DNA from: Flexilinea sp.
GTDB lineage: Bacteria; Chloroflexota; Anaerolineae; Anaerolineales; Anaerolineaceae
Direction of reading: 5' to 3'
Assembly: GCA_017432685.1 (NCBI GenBank)
Contig: JAFRIR010000018.1
Coordinates: forward strand, 1-64,000
Length of the DNA: 64,000 nucleotides
Shown here one piece after another: positions 8,174-17,613 of the stretch. Position 1 is the stretch's first letter, and every line of letters starts with the position of its first letter. A program made the translations under genes and the position numbers. Below the pieces are notes generated by a model that saw only the letters and a program-made list of their open reading frames with translations, searched no databases and was not told where the DNA came from.

Positions 8174-9252
8174 CGCAGGCCTTCTTTCTGAACAAAACGG
8201 ACAGCTTTTCCGAACACATCAGCCATCGCTTCCAGGTTGATCTCATCCCGGACGATGCGGAAAGACTCCGCCCCCATTTTCCGAAGACTGACAGGGTCCG
8301 AAAGCATCATGGTCAGCGCAGCGGTAAGTTCCGCCAGGTCACCCGGCGCCACCTGGATGCCGTTTCCCGGCCGGACCAGGTCCGCCTGTGTACCGTCAGC
8401 TTCCGCCGCGATCAGCGGCAGGGCAGAGCCCATCGCCTGCTGCAGCGCCAGCCCTCCTGTACCGGGTAGGCAAAACAGGTCGGCCCGGTCAAAACGGGCT
8501 GTCAGTTCGTCCCCGTAAAGAGCGCCGAAAAATTCCGTTTCCGGATATTCCTTTGCCGCTGTGGCTTCCAGCTCAGCCCGGATAGGTCCGTCTCCGACGA
8601 TCCAAAGCCGCGGACGGAGGGCTTCCGGCTGGGCAGCACAGGCCCGCATCAGCAGATCCAGACGCTTGCGTTTTTGCAGACGCCCGACATAAAGAACCAC
8701 CGGAGCGCCGTCATAATGATCCAAAGGCCGTTCCGGGATGGGACGGGTGGGACGGGGAGCGGCCGCGTTGCAAGCCACAAAGACCCGCTCCGCGGGGAAT
8801 CCGGCTCGGCAATAGCTTTCCTTCCCCGCGCTTGAATAGGTGATCATGGCGTCAAACATGCTCAGGAAGCGCTTCTGCAGCGCTCCGCCCATGCTGCCGG
8901 TGCCCAGCCCCCAGCCGATCACCGGACGGTTTTTCCGGTGCATGCGGTCCGCGGCATCCTTGTTTCGCAAATAACGCATGTTCGCTTCCATGATCAGCGC
9001 TTCAGGATCGGTCTGCCTGAGCCAGGTCAACACATCCCGCTGGACACACAAATAAAATTTCCCTGAAAACAAATGGACGTTGTCAGCGTGCCAAAAGGCC
9101 GCCTTCTGCGGTCTGCGCGATTGGTCGATCATCTCGTCCGGACGAGGATCGCCGGCATAAAGCGCCAATCCGCCCGGAAGGGTATCCGCCAATATGTCAA
9201 AGAGCGGCACCCGGTACCCGGCACAGACCCGCTGCATCAGCCCGACACTCAC
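8170..9252 (-). CDS. glycosyltransferase, family 4-like
   Basis: A 360-residue GT-B family enzyme. The second half carries VVLYVGRLQKRKRLDLL, a classic GT4 donor-domain start, then WIVGDGP and a glycine-rich G-T-G-G-L-A-L-Q-Q-A-M-G block in place of the usual E-x-x-x-x-x-x-x-E helix, so the first catalytic Glu seems to be replaced. It overlaps sbcC by four bases upstream and the next glycosyltransferase by four downstream. Role in cell-envelope glycan synthesis is inferred from the family; its link to the nuclease genes is only positional. Confidence 0.82.
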   Translation of the reverse strand: MSVGLMQRVCAGYRVPLFDILADTLPGGLALYAGDPRPDEMIDQSRRPQKAAFWHADNVHLFSGKFYLCVQRDVLTWLRQTDPEALIMEANMRYLRNKDAADRMHRKNRPVIGWGLGTGSMGGALQKRFLSMFDAMITYSSAGKESYCRAGFPAERVFVACNAAAPRPTRPIPERPLDHYDGAPVVLYVGRLQKRKRLDLLMRACAAQPEALRPRLWIVGDGPIRAELEATAAKEYPETEFFGALYGDELTARFDRADLFCLPGTGGLALQQAMGSALPLIAAEADGTQADLVRPGNGIQVAPGDLAELTAALTMMLSDPVSLRKMGAESFRIVRDEINLEAMADVFGKAVRFVQKEGLR

Positions 9253-11813
9253 AGGATCACCTCGATGTGGGAACCACTGAGGGTCTTTTCCACTTCAATG
9301 CGGGAAGGGAAGGCCTCTTTCAGTTCGGAAAGGTGGGTAATGACGAGGATCTTTTCAAAATCGTTCTGTACAGCGGTGATCGCTTCCGCGAGACGCGCAC
9401 GACCCTCTTCGTCCTGACTGCCGAACCCCTCATCGATCACCAGCGTCTGCAGCCGGGAACCGGCACGCTGGGCCAGGATGCGGGAAAGCGCCAGCCGGAT
9501 CGAGAAATTGATGCGGAAGGCCTCCCCACCGGAAAACATTTCATATTCCCGGACCCCGTACGGATCCTGGATCAGGATCTCCAGCGTCTCCTTGATTTCG
9601 TCTTTTTTGCTCTTGTAGCTGCCCTGGGTGTTCAGCTGCAGCGACATGGTACCGTTGGAAAGCTGCTGCAGGATCTCGTTCGCCTGTTCTTCGATTTCCG
9701 GCACAGCCTGTTCGATCAGGAGCGCCGGGATGCCGTCTTTTCCAAAAGCTTTTTCCAGGTCTTTATAGCGGCGGACCTGCTGCAACTTTTCCTGATATTC
9801 TTCACTGCGGGCTTTCATGACTGAACGGGCGTCATCCAGATGTTTGATACGCTGTTCAGCCTGTCCCAGCTCTTTGTTCGCCCGATCCCGTTCCTGATTG
9901 GCCCTGTTCCGCTCATTTTCGATCAAACCCAGGTCCGGCATGCGGTTTTTCAGTTCCTGATAGTCGGCCTGAGCCTGTTCAAATTCCTGATGCAGGGTCT
10001 TCAGCCGTTCTGTTGATTCATTCAGAAGCGCTGTCTTTTCTCCGATCTCCCGCTCCAACGGGTCGATGCGGCTGCGGCTGGCGATCAACGCCTGGTGTTC
10101 CTTCTCCGCCCCGGCGAGCTGTGCACGCTGCCTGTTCAGCGCTTCGTGTTCGTTCCGGTCATAACCCAAAGCGGCAATGTTTTCCCGGATCGCTGCAAGG
10201 CTTGCTTTTTCACTGCCGCAGTAGTCGGACTCCCGCAGGGTCGTCTCAAGCTCATCCAGGCGTTTCTGTTTGGCTTCCCATCCCTTCAGGCGTTCTTCGA
10301 TCATCTGAAGCTGCTGTTCGGCTCTGCTGAGCAGAAGCTTCGAATTGTTCAGCTCTTTTTCCTGTTCCTCCAGCTTCTGGATCTGAGCCTTGAGCTGGAC
10401 ATATTTCTGACGCTCGGAGGTCTGGACGGTTTCCATCCGGGACTGTTCCTGACGGATAGCGCCGATCTCCTCTTTCAACTCAGCGCTGTGGATGCGGGTG
10501 TGTTCCTCATCCATTTCCCTGCCGCAGGTCGGGCAAATCCCGCCCCGATTGGCAAGAAACCGTTCCAGTTTCGCGTTGATTTCTTTCTCTTTTTCTTTAA
10601 GGTTCCTGATGATCTGGTTCTTTTCCGCACCCTGTTCGGCTATGTTCTGTAAATTTTGGCGGTACTCACCGAGGACTTCACAGCCCGCCGATAGCGTTCT
10701 GACTTTTTCCGATTCCGTGTCACGAACAGCAGTGTACTTCTGCCTTTCGGGGAGCAGCCGGTCCAGTTCCGCTTTTTCACGGGAGAGCTGACTGTGTTCA
10801 TAACGCAGTTTGTTTTCCGCATTCTGAATGGCCGCTTCCAGACGGGTCCGTTCATTTTCCAATCTGCCGAACTCGGCAGCTGCCGCGGAAAGCTGCCCCA
10901 GCTTTTCCTGGACAGCCAGCAGGGAGGCATATTTTTCTTCAATGAGCGCCGCATTGGCGATCCCGGCTTTCAGCGTCTGCAGTTCGCGGCTGCGTACATC
11001 AAGCTGTGCCTGCTGATCCCGGACAGACCGTGCCTGGCGGGATTCCTCAGCCTGCTTGCGCTCCGTATTTTCTTTCAGCGCTTTCAGCGAAGCTTCACCG
11101 GCTTTGGCCAGCTGCCATTTTTCATCGGCATCTTTATATGCCTTTTCGCTCTCCGCTGCCTTTTTCTGAGCGGCGGATAACGCCGAAATCAATTGATCTT
11201 CCTGCTGCAATTCGGCTTCCGCCTCATCGATCAGCCCCTTCACATATTGAGCGCTGCTTTCAGCCAGCTTGCGCTTCTCAGCGGTTTTGGCTTTATAAGC
11301 TTCCCAAACGTCCAGGTTCAGGATCGTACTGAGAATCTTCTTCCGTTCGGTGGCATTTTGTCCGGTGAACTGGTCCGCTTTCCCCTGCAGGAAGAAGGAA
11401 GCATTGATAAAGGTCCTGTAATCCATGCGCAGTGTGGAGCAGATGCGTTTGTTTGTATCGGTCACCTTTTTTTCGGTCAGCGCTTTCCATGACTCACCGT
11501 CCGCCGAGCGGATGAAAAACTCAGCAACAGTCGATTTTCCTTTGGTCTTCTGCCGCCTCACCAGATATTCTGACGCTTCATAGCGGAATTCAAACTCCAC
11601 CTTGGCCGTGTTTTCCGGAGCTGCATTGTTAATGATGCTGTCGTCGCTCTTGCGTGCTTCCCCAAACAAGGCCCAGGTGATGGCGTCCAGCATGGCAGAC
11701 TTCCCCGCACCGTTCCGTCCGGAAATACAGGCCACATGGATCCCGCTGAAATCCAGCTCTGCCGGCTCCTGATAGGAGAGAAATCCGCTGATGGTAAGCC
11801 TGACCGGGATCAT
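9249..11813 (-). CDS. sbcC: SbcC-type nuclease subunit (Rad50-like ATPase)
   Basis: The 854-residue SMC-like partner of SbcD; together they cleave hairpins and blocked DNA ends. Walker A GRNGAGKS is at residues 32-39. Long coiled coils follow, broken near residue 426 by the zinc hook CPTC. The ABC signature FSGGEAFRIN is near 758 and Walker B LQTLVIDEGFG near 790. It is somewhat shorter than the E. coli protein (about 1,050 residues), as in many bacteria. It overlaps the CNNM gene upstream by four bases. Interestingly sbcD is two genes away, not directly adjacent. Confidence 0.95.
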   Translation of the reverse strand: MIPVRLTISGFLSYQEPAELDFSGIHVACISGRNGAGKSAMLDAITWALFGEARKSDDSIINNAAPENTAKVEFEFRYEASEYLVRRQKTKGKSTVAEFFIRSADGESWKALTEKKVTDTNKRICSTLRMDYRTFINASFFLQGKADQFTGQNATERKKILSTILNLDVWEAYKAKTAEKRKLAESSAQYVKGLIDEAEAELQQEDQLISALSAAQKKAAESEKAYKDADEKWQLAKAGEASLKALKENTERKQAEESRQARSVRDQQAQLDVRSRELQTLKAGIANAALIEEKYASLLAVQEKLGQLSAAAAEFGRLENERTRLEAAIQNAENKLRYEHSQLSREKAELDRLLPERQKYTAVRDTESEKVRTLSAGCEVLGEYRQNLQNIAEQGAEKNQIIRNLKEKEKEINAKLERFLANRGGICPTCGREMDEEHTRIHSAELKEEIGAIRQEQSRMETVQTSERQKYVQLKAQIQKLEEQEKELNNSKLLLSRAEQQLQMIEERLKGWEAKQKRLDELETTLRESDYCGSEKASLAAIRENIAALGYDRNEHEALNRQRAQLAGAEKEHQALIASRSRIDPLEREIGEKTALLNESTERLKTLHQEFEQAQADYQELKNRMPDLGLIENERNRANQERDRANKELGQAEQRIKHLDDARSVMKARSEEYQEKLQQVRRYKDLEKAFGKDGIPALLIEQAVPEIEEQANEILQQLSNGTMSLQLNTQGSYKSKKDEIKETLEILIQDPYGVREYEMFSGGEAFRINFSIRLALSRILAQRAGSRLQTLVIDEGFGSQDEEGRARLAEAITAVQNDFEKILVITHLSELKEAFPSRIEVEKTLSGSHIEVIL

Positions 11814-13183
11814 TCGCTTTGCTCCTCCTTCTTCGCGTCTGCTGCTTCCTTCTCTTCAGCAGAAGCTTCCTCAGGCTGCGGTTCAATGCGGTTCACAAAC
11901 ACGCGGTCTATGCGAAGTCCGTCCATGTCGACGATCTCAAAATGGAAATCATTCCAGTCGAAACTGTAACCGGCTGCGGGAATGGAGCCGGTCTGGCTCA
12001 GGATGAAACCGGCAAGTGTCTGGTAACCGATACGGTTCTCATCCGGCAGTTCCTTGACACCAATGGTCTCTTTGAATTCCTCAATGTCGATCATGCCGTC
12101 AAAACTCCAGGAGCCGTCATCCCGGACCAGGACATCATCCACCTCATTCGGCTCCTCACCGATGTTGGTCACATCACCGACCAGTTCGTTCAGCAGGTCA
12201 TAGGGTGTGATCATTCCGGAAAAGCCGCCATATTCGTCCAAAACGACCGCGAAGTTGCTTTCGGAAGCCTTCAGGTCATCCAGCAGACTGAGCGCAGGTT
12301 TGCTTTCGGGAACAAAAAGCGGCGGCTCGGCAATTTTTTCCAAATCTATATTTTCATGACGGATGTAAACGTCCAAAAGCGCTTTGGAGGAAATCACCCC
12401 CACGACGTTATCGGGATTTCCGCGTACCAGCGGGAAATAATGATAAGTCGAATCGGCGATCTCTTTGAGTGACTCCTCAACCGGCGCTTCCAGGTCGATC
12501 CAGTCCAGTTCCGTCCTTGGCGTCATGATTGCATCGACAGTCTGGTCACTCAAACGGAAAACTGACTCCACAATGTCCTGTTCATTTTCCTCAAACACGC
12601 CATCCTGTTTCCCCTGCTCGATCATCACTTTGATCTCATCCTCCGAGACGGCGGCTTCTTCGGTTTCTTTTACGCCGATGAGCTTGAGCCCGGCTTCAGT
12701 GGACAAGCTGAGGATGCGGACCACCGGGCGGAAGATCTTTGAAAGGACTTTGATCGGGCCGCACATGGTCATGGCAATTTTTTCCGGGTTGTTGGTGGCG
12801 ATCCGCTTCGGGATCAGTTCACCGATAACCAGGCTGAAATAGGTGATGAGTCCGGAAATCAGCAGCACGGAAAGAGGCTGTGCAATACCCTTCAGGAAAG
12901 ATACCCTGGCGAGGACATCCACCAGATAGGGCGAAAATGTCTGGGCGCCGATGGCGCCGGTGATGACCCCTATCAGCGTGATAGCAATCTGGATGGTGGA
13001 AAAAAAGTCATTCGGGTTGTCCAACAGGTCCAACACCGTCTGTGCCCGCCGGTCACCATCCTCAAGGCTGGCCTGCAGCCTCGCCCGGCGGGAGGAAACA
13101 ACGGCTGTTTCCGTCATGGAAAACAAACCGTTGACCGAAATCAAAATAAAAAGCAGAATGATTTCTGTTACAACTTCTGACAT
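11810..13183 (-). CDS. CNNM/CorC-family membrane protein (DUF21-CBS-CorC)
   Basis: A 457-residue membrane protein of the hemolysin-C/CorC type, a family linked to Mg2+ or other divalent cation efflux. In order: an N-terminal DUF21 domain with about four membrane segments (residues 1-190, with the signature NGLFSMTETAVVSSRRARL), two CBS motifs (about 205-330, starting with IMTPRTELDWI), a CorC_HlyC domain around 345-425, and an acidic Glu/Ala-rich tail. ATG directly abuts the sbcD stop and the stop overlaps sbcC ATG, so it is translationally embedded between the two nuclease genes. That position is odd and no functional reason is known. Confidence 0.92.
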   Translation of the reverse strand: MSEVVTEIILLFILISVNGLFSMTETAVVSSRRARLQASLEDGDRRAQTVLDLLDNPNDFFSTIQIAITLIGVITGAIGAQTFSPYLVDVLARVSFLKGIAQPLSVLLISGLITYFSLVIGELIPKRIATNNPEKIAMTMCGPIKVLSKIFRPVVRILSLSTEAGLKLIGVKETEEAAVSEDEIKVMIEQGKQDGVFEENEQDIVESVFRLSDQTVDAIMTPRTELDWIDLEAPVEESLKEIADSTYHYFPLVRGNPDNVVGVISSKALLDVYIRHENIDLEKIAEPPLFVPESKPALSLLDDLKASESNFAVVLDEYGGFSGMITPYDLLNELVGDVTNIGEEPNEVDDVLVRDDGSWSFDGMIDIEEFKETIGVKELPDENRIGYQTLAGFILSQTGSIPAAGYSFDWNDFHFEIVDMDGLRIDRVFVNRIEPQPEEASAEEKEAADAKKEEQSE

Positions 13184-14431
13184 CTAAAAATCCTTTTGAA
13201 GCGCTGTCTCGGTTTCCCGGAAGATCTCCTCTGCGAGTGAGCAGAGTGCTTCCGTTTCCGTTTCGCTCGTTTTTGTAACCTGACAATAGGTCGTCAGCAG
13301 GTCTTTCGGCGTGAGACTGCTGATGTTTTTTGACTGGATACGCATGCGGTTTTCATAAAGCGGCTTGCGTTTCAGCTGAAAATCCAGCGCCCCTTCCACC
13401 TGTTTCCGCAGTTCCCGTTCAATGATTTTTGACTCAAATTCATGCGGATACGTGATAGTGAGCCGGATCATGGCATCCTGCGCATCCTCCGGAGAAGGAA
13501 GCATAGCCAGCAGATTCTCCTGAATGGTTTCCGCGTCTTTCGCTTCATACTGAAGGTTATACATCCGGCGCGTGTGCAGCTCCCGGAAGCTGTATTCCGT
13601 GTGATGGTTTTCAACTTCCGCGATGATGAAGCCCTTCTTTTCTTTCGCTTCTCCGTAGTCCACCCGCTCAATAGAGCCGGGATAAACCACAGGCGGCTGC
13701 TGGCCTTCGTTCAGGTCCTGGAACAAATGGATGTGACCGAGAGCCGTGTAGGAAAAGGCCGGATCACAGACCAGCGAACGGGACAGGGTAACATCGCGGC
13801 CAAGCTCGGCAGTCTGTCCGGAGGGATACTTGCTGCCCTGCACGGAGTAATGCGTGAGCAGGATGAGCGGCAGAGCGGGATCTGCCTGTTCCATCCCCCG
13901 CCGGATGCGTCTGATGAGCTCCTCTTCCATCTCCCGGGCTCTTTCTTCCGGGGTCTTTTTATTATCTTTATCCCGGGCAGCAAGCAGCGAAAGCGGCAGC
14001 CAGGGCACAGCCAGCACCTGCACCGGGACGCCATCCAGCTCCTGAGGTGTATAGAGGTGGACACCTCCGGCCGCCAGATGCAGATAAGGGACCCGCAGTG
14101 TGTCCAGTTCCTGCAAAGCGCTGGCTTTGAGCGTATTGTTGGAAATATCATGATTTCCGGGGATCATCAGCATCGGGATCTTCGCCTGAGCCAGGCGGAT
14201 GACCCGCCGATGCCACTCCCGCTGAAAGGTCGGGACCGGTGAGGCGTTCCGGTAGGTATCTCCGGCAAAGAGCACCAGCCGCACCTGTTCGGCGATGGCA
14301 GTGTCAACGATCTCGTCCAGCGCTTTCAGAAAATCGTTGGTATGGTAAGAAAACCCGTTTTTCGGGTCGATCCTTCCGCCGGTATAGGCATCGATATGGG
14401 CATCTGCAAAGTGAAGGATTTTAATCGACAT
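13184..14431 (-). CDS. sbcD: SbcD-type exonuclease subunit (Mre11-like)
   Basis: The 415-residue metallophosphoesterase partner of SbcC, providing Mn-dependent 3'-5' exonuclease and endonuclease activity. All metal-site motifs are present: D10-A-H12, G57-D58, GNHD at 92-95, H194 in LLTHYS, and GHIH at 232-235. The C-terminal capping region is shorter and unremarkable. I start at ATG 14431 (MSIKILHF); a TTG two codons upstream is possible, and neither has a strong Shine-Dalgarno site. It is the first gene of the five-gene operon, preceded by a heptamer array. Confidence 0.95.
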   Translation of the reverse strand: MSIKILHFADAHIDAYTGGRIDPKNGFSYHTNDFLKALDEIVDTAIAEQVRLVLFAGDTYRNASPVPTFQREWHRRVIRLAQAKIPMLMIPGNHDISNNTLKASALQELDTLRVPYLHLAAGGVHLYTPQELDGVPVQVLAVPWLPLSLLAARDKDNKKTPEERAREMEEELIRRIRRGMEQADPALPLILLTHYSVQGSKYPSGQTAELGRDVTLSRSLVCDPAFSYTALGHIHLFQDLNEGQQPPVVYPGSIERVDYGEAKEKKGFIIAEVENHHTEYSFRELHTRRMYNLQYEAKDAETIQENLLAMLPSPEDAQDAMIRLTITYPHEFESKIIERELRKQVEGALDFQLKRKPLYENRMRIQSKNISSLTPKDLLTTYCQVTKTSETETEALCSLAEEIFRETETALQKDF

Positions 14432-14454
14432 GGTCAAAAACTGAAACTTTCCGT

Positions 14455-14490
14455 AATGAGAAATGAAAAATGAAAAATGAGAAATAAAGG
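14455..14490. repeat. heptamer array H3a (AAATGAA)
   Basis: About five 7-base units of AAATGAA/AAATGAG just upstream of sbcD. Confidence 0.8.
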
Positions 14491-14534
14491 TAACCGCTTC
14501 GCGGTTTTATCTGAAGAAGCGATCATCTTTAATA

Positions 14535-14571
14535 CTTCATTTCTCATTACTAATTTCTCATTCCTCATTTA
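14535..14571. repeat. heptamer array H3b (CTCATTT)
   Basis: About five units, the reverse complement of H3a, ending at the stop codon of the C39-like peptidase gene. H3a and H3b form an interrupted inverted repeat around a short CCGCTTCGCGG hairpin. Confidence 0.8.
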
Positions 14572-15921
14572 ATAGCCTAATTCATAAAGCAAACTTTCGC
14601 AGGCAGTGAAGCCTGGGTGCAGCTGAATGCAGGTCTCCAGGTCATCGTGAGCTTTTTCGATCTCACCCAGCGCATTGTAAGCCATCGCCCGCCAGTAATG
14701 GGATTCCTCCAGATATGGTTCGGACGTAGAGGCGAGGGTCGTTTCCGCCAGCTGGATCACGTCGTAGTAACGCCCGCAGTAGTAGTAGGCATAATAAGGG
14801 CCGGTCTGATACCAGACGATGCGGTAGGGACGGCGGTTTTGCTCGATATCCGGATAATAGGTATAAGCCATATCATAGGACTGTGCCGCCCCAAAGAAAT
14901 CACTGAGTTCGACCTGGGAGCTTCCGCGGTTGAAATAGGCATAGAAATATTCTTCCGGTGTTTCCGCAGCTTCGATCTGGGCATCCGCCATGCGCAGGGC
15001 ATGGTTGACCGCCCAGCTGCTGTTGGTATAAGGTCCGAGAATGCTGTAGACATCCCCTTCGCGATCGCCCGGGTAAACCACCATGAACTGATGGTTGAAG
15101 CTCTGCCACTCCTCCTCCAGCGTCTCATAGGAGACCTTGTAGTCGGCATTGTAATAGGAATCCTGCACGGTCCATTCCTGAGCCTCGTCATCATAGCCGG
15201 TGACCACATTATAGTGGCCCATCCAGGAATAGCGTCCGCTGACCTCCTGCATGAAAGAGCCCTTTTCGATCAGCACCGGATAATCATGGATGATCAGACG
15301 CTTAAGCAGCTCCGCATCCCCACCCGGACGGACAACGGAACGCAGGTCGGAGAAGTCCGACACATACTCTTCCAGTTCATAAAACATAACATTTTTGTCT
15401 TTATTGAAAGGCTTGACCTTCGGCCCGATATCGGTCCGCTGCCCGCGCCATCCCCAATAGGTCATCGCCATGGAAAGGTTGGTCGGGGCACAATAGTTCC
15501 AGATGCCGTGCTGGGTCTCATATTTCACACCGCTGATCGCATAGCGCTCCGGCAGCGGTTCAGGTGTAGCTGTCGGTTCCGGAGTATTCGTGGGAATTTC
15601 GGTCGCTGTCGGTTCAGCGGTGAGGACTTCAACGATTTCCGTAGGAGTAGGGGGAACATCTGTTGCCGTCGGAGCAGGCTCAGTGATAAAGAGCGAGATC
15701 GTCGCTTCGATGGCCAGCGGGTCGGCTGTCGGTCCGTTTGACTGGCCCGGAACGAACAGCGAGGCAGAAGGATCATTCTTCATGTAAAACAGACGTGATT
15801 TTAAATCATCGAGATGAAAACTGATCCTGTCCCGCAGGGGTGTGAACAACCCGGCACAGACGACAATAAGTGCGATGAGGAGAAACAGTAGGAAAGGACG
15901 CAGGTCCCTGTCAGGTTCCAT
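14569..15921 (-). CDS. membrane-anchored C39-like cysteine peptidase with TPRs
   Basis: A 450-residue protein. One membrane segment (about residues 8-27) anchors it; a Pro/Thr-rich linker (about 80-125, with NTPEPTATPEP) leads to a C39_2-type peptidase domain with Cys144 in NYCAPTNLSMA, His236 in MGHYNVVTGYDD and Asp254 in VQDSY, a complete triad. The last 130 residues form TPR-like helices (for example SHYWRAMAYNALGEIEKAHDD). Family members hydrolyse peptides outside the cell; no leader-peptide exporter domain is present, so it is not a bacteriocin processing transporter. The gene for a small acidic protein lies 14 bases upstream in the same direction. Confidence 0.88.
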   Translation of the reverse strand: MEPDRDLRPFLLFLLIALIVVCAGLFTPLRDRISFHLDDLKSRLFYMKNDPSASLFVPGQSNGPTADPLAIEATISLFITEPAPTATDVPPTPTEIVEVLTAEPTATEIPTNTPEPTATPEPLPERYAISGVKYETQHGIWNYCAPTNLSMAMTYWGWRGQRTDIGPKVKPFNKDKNVMFYELEEYVSDFSDLRSVVRPGGDAELLKRLIIHDYPVLIEKGSFMQEVSGRYSWMGHYNVVTGYDDEAQEWTVQDSYYNADYKVSYETLEEEWQSFNHQFMVVYPGDREGDVYSILGPYTNSSWAVNHALRMADAQIEAAETPEEYFYAYFNRGSSQVELSDFFGAAQSYDMAYTYYPDIEQNRRPYRIVWYQTGPYYAYYYCGRYYDVIQLAETTLASTSEPYLEESHYWRAMAYNALGEIEKAHDDLETCIQLHPGFTACESLLYELGY

Positions 15922-15935
15922 AGGGTGTAAAAAGC

Positions 15936-16304
15936 TTAATCCTCGTCGTAATCGTCGTCATCATCATAATCATCGGATTGGATGTAAACGTGTCTTCTGT
16001 TTGCGGGAGGCATGATGACCCAAAGGATCAGCTTCTGGCCTTCCTCTGTTTCCATGATCTCGGCTGCAATGATCGGTACACGCTCTTCCAAACCGAGCGT
16101 ATTGCGGTAATGGAGATACATCGTGTCACATTGTGACCAGGTATGGTGGCAGCGTTCCATCAAAGCCTCCCCATTCATGGTGCGCAGGTTGGTCACCATG
16201 ATGCTCTCGGGGTTCGGTGTTTCGCAGATGCTTTCCACCCAGTTGGCGCTGACACCTTCAAAAGTCGGTGTCGGTCCTTCAATGATCGTAATCTTATTAT
16301 CCAT
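15936..16304 (-). CDS. small protein with acidic tail
   Basis: Not recognised. The 122-residue product has no signal peptide or membrane segment, a mixed alpha/beta body with WVESICETPNPESIMVTNLR, and ends in an Asp/Tyr run (residues 111-122, nearly all D, Y or E). Such tails often bind cations or partner proteins. It is 14 bases upstream of the C39-like peptidase gene on the same strand, so the two are probably one transcript. Codon use is like its neighbours. Confidence 0.7.
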   Translation of the reverse strand: MDNKITIIEGPTPTFEGVSANWVESICETPNPESIMVTNLRTMNGEALMERCHHTWSQCDTMYLHYRNTLGLEERVPIIAAEIMETEEGQKLILWVIMPPANRRHVYIQSDDYDDDDDYDED

Positions 16305-16365
16305 AACTTACCTGTCTATATCATACCACAAATATCAGAGAGAAGGAAAAAAGCTTTGTTTCTTC

Positions 16366-16470
16366 GTAACTTCAGAACCTGGCGACGCATCACGAGATAC
16401 AGCCCTGCTGTGCGGGCTTCACCGCAGCATCAGAGCTGTCTCCGTGTGCTCCGTACTGAACAGATACGTT
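16366..16470 (+). repeat. R element 4
   Basis: Full-length plus copy running from acttcagaacctggcg to tactgaacagatacg; the TTCAG and CTGAA ends mirror each other. It lies in the promoter region of the inositol-phosphatase gene. Confidence 0.88.
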
Positions 16471-16531
16471 TCTTCTCTTGGGATTTTAAGGTACAATTAC
16501 TCATATTATTCTGAAAACCAAAGGGGGAAGC

Positions 16532-17332
16532 ATGACTGAACGAAATTTGAGTGACATTTGCATCATCGCCAAACAGGCCGGATTGATTCTTCGCGAAGGG
16601 TATGAGAAACAGCATGACATCAAAAGCAAAGGCCGTCAGGATGACCTGGTCACAGAAATGGACAAAAAATCGGAAGATTTTATCATCGATCGGCTCAATA
16701 AACTTTATCCGGGGGACATGATCGTCACGGAAGAGACAGGCCAACATACCGGAGACGTGGATCATGTCTGGTACATTGATCCGTTGGACGGGACCATGAA
16801 CTATGCTCACGGGATTCCGCTTTTCGCTGTTTCCATCGGTTATGCCTGTAAGGGTGAGCTGACCATGGGTGTAGTCTATGACCCGATGCGGGATGAGTGT
16901 TTTTATGCGGAAAAAGGCAAAGGCGCATGGGTGAATGGCAAACCGATCCATACCTCACCCCGTACCGATCTGAAGAATTCGCTGTTTGTAACCGGTTTCA
17001 GCATGAAGGTTCTCGAGGAGCGCGGCATCAGTAATTTCCCCGCTTTTGAGCACTTTATGCGGACCACCGCCGGTGTCCGGCGTACAGGCGTGGCAGCGCT
17101 GGAGATCTGCTATGTTGGGTGCGGACGGCTGGATGGCATGTGGGAGCTGAAGCTCTGCGCCTGGGACGTAGCAGCCGGGTTCGTGATCGCAAAGGAAGCG
17201 GGGGTAAAAATCACCGCCCTGGATGGTGAGTCCGATGCATTCAAACCGCCTTACTATGACTATATTATCGCCAACCCGGAGCTTCACGAAAAACTGACCG
17301 CGGAACTGAAACCGTTCAAGCTGGTTTTGTAG
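16532..17332 (+). CDS. suhB: inositol monophosphatase family protein
   Basis: A 266-residue Mg2+-dependent phosphatase acting on inositol-1-phosphate or related sugar or nucleotide phosphates. Metal-site motifs are clear: E67-E68 in VTEETG, D83-P-L-D-G-T88 and the later W211-D-V-A-A-G. Length is standard. ATG follows aaagggggaag. It stands alone between R elements. The symbol marks the family; the true substrate (inositol phosphate, fructose-1,6-bisphosphate or PAP) cannot be told. Confidence 0.9.
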   Translation: MTERNLSDICIIAKQAGLILREGYEKQHDIKSKGRQDDLVTEMDKKSEDFIIDRLNKLYPGDMIVTEETGQHTGDVDHVWYIDPLDGTMNYAHGIPLFAVSIGYACKGELTMGVVYDPMRDECFYAEKGKGAWVNGKPIHTSPRTDLKNSLFVTGFSMKVLEERGISNFPAFEHFMRTTAGVRRTGVAALEICYVGCGRLDGMWELKLCAWDVAAGFVIAKEAGVKITALDGESDAFKPPYYDYIIANPELHEKLTAELKPFKLVL

Positions 17333-17341
17333 CCGAACACA

Positions 17342-17430
17342 TCGGAGCACACAGAGACTGCTCTTGCGCTGCCGCGTAGCCGGCACGCAAGGGCTGTATC
17401 TTGTGTTGCGTTATTGAGGCACTGAACAGC
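17342..17430 (-). repeat. R element 5
   Basis: Minus copy directly after the phosphatase gene, with a divergent inner part (cttgcgctgccgcg). Confidence 0.75.
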
Positions 17431-17459
17431 CATTAATCGGCTTCCATACAACTTAGACG

Positions 17460-17540
17460 GTAACGCATCACGGGATACAGCCTTGCTGTGTCGGCGTTGC
17501 GTCATCAGCAGGGCAGTCTCCGTGCGCTCTATGCGCTCTG
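17460..17540 (+). repeat. R element 6
   Basis: Plus copy, facing R element 5 across 30 bases, so the two form a larger inverted pair. Confidence 0.8.
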
Positions 17541-17553
17541 TGCAAACATATGA

Positions 17554-17590
17554 CCAAAAACAGCGCCGGGATTTCCGGCGCTGTTTTTGG
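17554..17590 (-). terminator. intrinsic terminator of the iron-type ABC operon
   Basis: Perfect 16-bp stem, CCAAAAACAGCGCCGG with its complement, around a five-base loop. It sits 23 bases after the substrate-binding-protein stop; the T tract is within the arm. Confidence 0.85.
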
Positions 17591-17613
17591 TTATTGATCT
17601 GTTACCGGCGAAA

